A stretch of DNA of 9,561 nt. Source: Actinomycetota bacterium. GTDB lineage: Bacteria; Actinomycetota; Actinomycetes; Nanopelagicales; Nanopelagicaceae. Location: positions 1-9,561 of the forward strand of contig WLCS01000028.1 of the NCBI GenBank assembly GCA_009705185.1. The letters are read 5' to 3'. Each line of letters starts with the position of its first letter. The stretch's first letter is position 1. The translations under genes and the position numbers were made by a program. The notes under the pieces are model-generated. The model saw nothing but the letters and a program-made list of their open reading frames with translations. It did not search any database and was not told the origin of the DNA. This document shows, in pieces, positions 6,259 to 9,561 of the stretch.

Positions 6259-8046
6259 ATGAACGAAATCTCAACGCCTGCCATCATTGAAACCGCCACC
6301 GCTGGAAATCTCACCAATCTTGTTGCAGAACGCGCTTGGTTTGAACCAGAACGCATCACGATGTCTCGTCCGCTTGGTGATGGCTGGCAGCCACTGACTG
6401 CTCGAGAAGTTGAGCAAGAGATTCGCGCAACTGCAAAGGGATTAATTGCAGCAGGAATTCAAATTGGTGATCGCGTCGCAATCATGGCTCGCACACGTTA
6501 TGAATGGACAGTTCTAGATTTTGCAATTTGGTATGCAGGTGGATGCGTTGTTCCGATTTATGAAACTTCATCAGCAGAACAAGTTGATTGGATTCTCAAT
6601 GACTCTGGCTCAGTAGGGCTTATTGTTGAAACTCCTGCGCACAAAGAATTAGTGACACCGGTATTGCCTCACCATACAAAACACGTATGGGTGATGACAG
6701 AAGATGTTCTAGCGACGCTTCGTCATGCAGGTGACAATATTTCTGACGAAGAGGTCGAGCGTCGCCGTAATGCTCTGGTGCCTTCAAGTCTTGCAACACT
6801 GATCTACACCTCTGGAACAACGGGACGACCAAAAGGCGTGCAACTTACTCACTCTAATTTTCTCTCCGAGTGCGGCAACGTTGTTGAAGGCGCAAGTGAT
6901 TTATTCTTAAAACCAGGTGGATCGACTCTCCTCTTCTTGCCAGTTGCCCACGTGTTCGGTCGCATGGTTCAGATTGGTGCAATTCATGCCGGCCTACATC
7001 TTGCGCATTGCAGTGATCCAGTAGGACGTTTGCAACCAGACCTTGCATCTTTCAAGCCAACTTTCGTACTTGCTGTCCCCCGCATTTTTGAAAAAATCTA
7101 CAACGGCGCCGAAGCTAAAGCTGAGGCCGCAGGCAAAGGAAAGATCTTTAGAAAAGCTGCCGACGTTGCGATTGCCTACAGCGAAGCACAAGATAAGCGA
7201 GGGTTTAATCCGCTTCTCACTCTCAAGCACGCGTTATTCGACAAACTTGTTTATTCAAAGATTCGCGCGGCTATGGGTGGATCTGTAGAAGCAGCAATTT
7301 CTGGTGGTGCACCATTGGGTACACGCCTCGGGCATTTTTATCGTGGTGCAGGAATCACAATTCTTGAAGGGTATGGACTCACTGAAACAACTGCGGGTGC
7401 AACGCTTAATTTAAGCAAAGCACTTCGAGTTGGTTCGGTCGGCCGACCTATTCCGGGTAATGCAATCAAAATTGCAGATGATGGAGAAATTCTGATCGGT
7501 GGACCAATTGTCATGCGTGGCTATTGGCAAAACGATGCTGCGAATCAAGAAGTGTTCGATGGCCAATGGTTTAGAACAGGTGACCTTGGCCGCTTAGATG
7601 ATGAAGGATTCCTTTACATCACTGGTCGCAAGAAAGAACTTATTGTTACAGCAGGTGGAAAGAATGTTGCTCCTGCAGTTCTTGAAGATCGCTTGCGCGC
7701 ACACCCTCTTGTAAGCCAATGCATGGTTGTCGGAGATAACCAGCCATTTATTGCAGCGCTGATAACTATTGATCAGGACATGCTCAAGGGATGGATTGCG
7801 GCAAATAACAAAGGTGGCGCGACTGTCGAAACTCTTCGCAATGATCCAGATTTGATTGCGGTAATCCAAACCGCGGTAGATGAAGCCAATAAGGCTGTAT
7901 CTAAAGCAGAATCAATTCGTAAATTCACAATTCTGCCAACTGATTTCACAATTGCTGGCGGACAATTAACTGCCAAGCTTTCTCTTAAGCGCCATGTGAT
8001 CGGAGAGCAATATGCAGCCGAGATCACCGCGCTCTTCACAAAATAA
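6259..8046 (+). CDS. fadD15: Long-chain fatty-acid-CoA ligase (FadD15-type AMP-forming synthetase)
   Basis: It activates fatty acids to acyl-CoA through an acyl-adenylate, using ATP and CoA. The ANL-superfamily motifs appear in order: the P-loop YTSGTTGRPKGV (183-194), LPVAHVFGR (227-235), SGGAPL (348-353), EGYGLTET (370-377), GEILIGGP (409-416), WFRTGDLG (437-444, Asp442), GRKKE (456-460) and GGKNVAP (466-472). The 595-residue length fits the long-chain group. It lies between an SRPBCC gene and pimB, as Rv2187 (fadD15) does. One oddity: the A10 motif reads LTAKLSLKR, where the usual LTPTLKVKR-type motif has the catalytic lysine, so Ser576 seems to occupy that place while Lys574 and Lys578 flank it. 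The start is leaderless-looking. The histidine kinase begins 17 bases after the stop, so they probably share a transcript. Confidence 0.95.
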   Translation: MNEISTPAIIETATAGNLTNLVAERAWFEPERITMSRPLGDGWQPLTAREVEQEIRATAKGLIAAGIQIGDRVAIMARTRYEWTVLDFAIWYAGGCVVPIYETSSAEQVDWILNDSGSVGLIVETPAHKELVTPVLPHHTKHVWVMTEDVLATLRHAGDNISDEEVERRRNALVPSSLATLIYTSGTTGRPKGVQLTHSNFLSECGNVVEGASDLFLKPGGSTLLFLPVAHVFGRMVQIGAIHAGLHLAHCSDPVGRLQPDLASFKPTFVLAVPRIFEKIYNGAEAKAEAAGKGKIFRKAADVAIAYSEAQDKRGFNPLLTLKHALFDKLVYSKIRAAMGGSVEAAISGGAPLGTRLGHFYRGAGITILEGYGLTETTAGATLNLSKALRVGSVGRPIPGNAIKIADDGEILIGGPIVMRGYWQNDAANQEVFDGQWFRTGDLGRLDDEGFLYITGRKKELIVTAGGKNVAPAVLEDRLRAHPLVSQCMVVGDNQPFIAALITIDQDMLKGWIAANNKGGATVETLRNDPDLIAVIQTAVDEANKAVSKAESIRKFTILPTDFTIAGGQLTAKLSLKRHVIGEQYAAEITALFTK

Positions 8047-8063
8047 ATTAGTCGCTGTAATGA

Positions 8064-8636
8064 GTGGGTAAGAGCACTCCCGAGCAATTAGCACTAGCCC
8101 GGGAGTTACACGATGGAATCGCCCAAGATTTAGTCGCACTTGGTTACTCTCTAGATCTTTTACTTGCCAGCCCTGAAATCAGTGATGAAGTACGAATCGG
8201 AATCCGAAATTCTCGGTTCCAGATAGATGATCTCATTTCAAAAGTTCGTTTAGAAATCTTCGCGCTCAGGGCAGGTCCCAGTTCAATAACAAACGACTCA
8301 ATGAAGCGCCTCACCGACGAACTCTGTCCAGATATGCAGTGTTCAATAGAAATTCAAGAAAATTCAGTATCGAGTGATATTTCTTCAGAGCTCACCATCA
8401 TCACCTCTGAAATCCTACGCAACATCACTGCCCACGCTAGGGCTACCCAAGTGGCAATAAAGATCTACCTGCTTAACAATAAAACGTGCCTAGAAATTTC
8501 AGATAACGGCGCCGGAGGAGCAGAAGTGAAAGATGGCCACTGGGGTTTAGTCGGGATACAAGAACGAGTGCAGAAAATGCACGGAACACTCGCGCTGGAT
8601 ATCCAGCACGGCACTCGTATAACGATTCTTATATGA
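8064..8636 (+). CDS. NarL-type sensor histidine kinase lacking a sensor domain
   Basis: A cytoplasmic histidine kinase of the HisKA_3/HATPase family. The phospho-acceptor box ARELHDGIAQDL (His16) comes almost at once after the start. The ATPase domain has the N-box SEILRNITAHARATQV (115-130, Asn120), DNGAGG (147-152) and GHWGLVGIQER (158-168). There is no membrane segment, PAS, GAF or other input domain, and at 190 residues it is close to the catalytic minimum. GTG at 8064 is the earliest possible start because a TGA precedes it in frame, so a longer N-terminus is excluded unless there is a frameshift further upstream. It follows fadD by 17 bases and overlaps the response regulator by ATGA, which strongly implies that they work as a pair. 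The signal it reads must come from a partner protein or a directly bound ligand. Confidence 0.92.
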   Translation: MGKSTPEQLALARELHDGIAQDLVALGYSLDLLLASPEISDEVRIGIRNSRFQIDDLISKVRLEIFALRAGPSSITNDSMKRLTDELCPDMQCSIEIQENSVSSDISSELTIITSEILRNITAHARATQVAIKIYLLNNKTCLEISDNGAGGAEVKDGHWGLVGIQERVQKMHGTLALDIQHGTRITILI

Positions 8637-9250
8637 CAATCAAAAAACGAATACTCGTCATTGATGACCATGCCGTTGTTCGTCAAGGAATTAAGTCAGC
8701 TCTCCACGCCTATGAAAATTTTGAAATCTTTGAAGCAGCCAGTAAATCTGAAGCCCGCGCAAGCATCGCAACGTTAAATCCTGACGCAATTATTGTTGAC
8801 ATCAATTTGCCGGATGGCAATGGACTCGAAATAGTTTCTTGGGCACGTTCTATCTCTAAAACCCTTGCCATAGTGGTACTTAGCTTTAACGAAAGTAATG
8901 AATTTGTTTTGGGAGCCATGAAAGCTGGAGCAAGCGCATTTATCAATAAGTCTGCACCTATCACTGATCTCAAATCCGCTCTTGAGTTTGCGCTTAAATC
9001 TCCCGATAAGTTCTCTGCAAAAGACCTCAATCATAAATTGGAATCTCGTGAGCAGAAATTTGGCTTATCTCAACGAGAACTCCAAGTTCTTACACAGCTC
9101 TATCGCGGAGATCCACTGAAAGTGTTGGCGGCTTCATTATTTATCAGTGAGGCGACACTAAAGACTCATCTGACATCTGTATATCGAAAACTCAATGTGA
9201 GCAATCGTGTGCAAGCAATCGACAAAGCAAGAAATGCAGGGCTCACCTAA
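8633..9250 (+). CDS. NarL/FixJ-family response regulator
   Basis: Phosphorylated by the kinase encoded directly upstream, it should bind DNA and control transcription. The receiver domain (about 5-118) has the acidic pair Asp11-Asp12, phospho-acceptor Asp56 (IIVDINLPDGNG), Ser84 in the switch position and Lys106 (INKSAP). The C-terminal LuxR helix-turn-helix is at about 145-200: LSQRELQVL, then ISEATLKTHLTSVYRKLNVSNR. All key residues of an active regulator are present and the 205-residue length is normal. It starts inside the kinase stop (ATGA) with no ribosome-binding site, so translation is probably coupled. Its target genes cannot be determined; the flanking lipid genes are the obvious first guess. 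Its last bases overlap the stop of the opposite-strand pimB-like gene by eight bases. Confidence 0.95.
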   Translation: MTIKKRILVIDDHAVVRQGIKSALHAYENFEIFEAASKSEARASIATLNPDAIIVDINLPDGNGLEIVSWARSISKTLAIVVLSFNESNEFVLGAMKAGASAFINKSAPITDLKSALEFALKSPDKFSAKDLNHKLESREQKFGLSQRELQVLTQLYRGDPLKVLAASLFISEATLKTHLTSVYRKLNVSNRVQAIDKARNAGLT

Positions 9251-9561
9251 AGAGTGAAATGAACTTTGTAGACCAAATCTCCCAGCGCCATTCATCGACT
9301 ATCCATCGCCTGCCATTTGCCCCTAGGTGCTCGGCGAGATTCGAATCGCTTAACAAATTAATTACACCCGAGGCTACTTCTGAAATCGAAGTGCCATCAA
9401 CTGAGAAACCAGTCTGTCCCTGAAGAACGGCATCAGGTGCTCCCCCTGAATTGCCACCTAGTACTGGGAGCCCACAAGCACTTGCTTCTAAATACACAAT
9501 TCCCAATCCTTCAACTTCAAGACCTGCAAGACGCGAACGTGATGGCATAGCAAAAATATCT
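9243..9561 (-). CDS. pimB: PimB'-like phosphatidylinositol-mannoside mannosyltransferase (C-terminal part)
   Basis: Only the last 105 or so residues are inside the window; the frame runs off the right edge, so the internal ATG at 9548 is not the start. The visible part is the GT4 (GT-B fold) donor-binding region: FAMPSRSR, then EVEGLGIVYLEASACGLPV with the E-x7-E motif, SGGAPDAVLQGQTGF, and the C-terminal helix ending in WSTKFISLFR. The combination of EVEGLGIVYLEASA and SGGAPDAV closely matches PimB', which adds the second mannose to PIM1 using GDP-mannose on the inner membrane face. Position next to fadD15 matches Rv2188c. Another GT4 mannosyltransferase is possible because the acceptor domain is not visible. 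Its 3' end overlaps the response-regulator gene. Confidence 0.85.
   Translation of the reverse strand, partial: DIFAMPSRSRLAGLEVEGLGIVYLEASACGLPVLGGNSGGAPDAVLQGQTGFSVDGTSISEVASGVINLLSDSNLAEHLGANGRRWIVDEWRWEIWSTKFISLFR

Noticed and set aside
6620..7869. Several open frames of 64-91 codons opposite the acyl-CoA synthetase
   Set aside because: They are shadows of a strongly conserved enzyme gene, with no starts, motifs or composition of their own.
8060..8071. Minimal ORF ATG AGT GGG TAA overlapping the histidine kinase GTG
   Set aside because: Three codons with no ribosome-binding site; chance is the simplest explanation, although it could affect kinase initiation.
1..9561. tRNA, rRNA, riboswitch, insertion sequence, integrase or attachment site
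   Set aside because: No cloverleaf, conserved rRNA stretch, transposase motif, terminal repeats or aptamer-like leader was found; intergenic space is too small for most of them.

Overview
The window looks like a gene-dense, streamlined actinobacterial chromosome. GC is moderate, in the mid-40s percent by eye (not computed). The gene set is typical of Actinobacteria: an actinobacterial-type inositol-3-phosphate synthase paired with a PadR regulator, a ROK glucokinase, a PimB'-like phosphatidylinositol-mannoside mannosyltransferase and a FadD15-type acyl-CoA synthetase. Low GC combined with very tight packing suggests a freshwater acI-type lineage (Nanopelagicales, e.g. Planktophila or Nanopelagicus). 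That placement is an inference, not something the sequence proves.

Layout. (1) Positions 2-574, +: the end of a two-pass membrane protein that starts before the window, followed by three consecutive hairpins, the last a strong intrinsic terminator (617-657). (2) 677-2304, -: padR and ino1, overlapping by ATGA, so PadR and inositol-3-phosphate synthase are made from one transcript. (3) 2305-2399: a divergent promoter/operator region with 9-bp repeats phased at 13 bp. (4) 2400-3803, +: a LysE-family exporter and a PD-(D/E)XK nuclease-like protein with two CxxC pairs. (5) 3800-4501, -: a PlsC-type acyltransferase. (6) 4547-4813, +: a small acidic protein of unknown function. (7) 4810-6189, -: an SRPBCC protein and a ROK glucokinase with zero-base spacing. 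(8) 6259-9250, +: long-chain acyl-CoA synthetase, a NarL-type histidine kinase without a sensor domain, and its response regulator. (9) 9243 to the window end, -: the C-terminal part of a PimB'-like mannosyltransferase.

How the genes fit together. Glucokinase makes glucose-6-phosphate, Ino1 converts it to inositol-3-phosphate, PlsC makes phosphatidic acid, the acyl-CoA synthetase activates fatty acids, and PimB' mannosylates phosphatidylinositol mannosides. Much of the window therefore relates to inositol-phospholipid envelope synthesis. The order plsC(-), SRPBCC(-), fadD(+), pimB(-) parallels Rv2182c-Rv2188c of Mycobacterium tuberculosis, and ino1-padR parallels Rv0046c-Rv0047c (both from memory). 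The two-component pair sits inside this lipid locus.

No rRNA, tRNA, CRISPR array, insertion sequence or phage gene was seen, and no stretch over 300 bases lacks a gene. The points most worth a second look are the sensor-less kinase/regulator pair, the 13-bp phased repeats, the Cas4-like four-cysteine nuclease, an apparent lysine-to-serine change at the acyl-CoA synthetase catalytic position, and the tail-to-tail overlap of every convergent gene pair except the first. I did not find a convincing wholly new multi-gene system.
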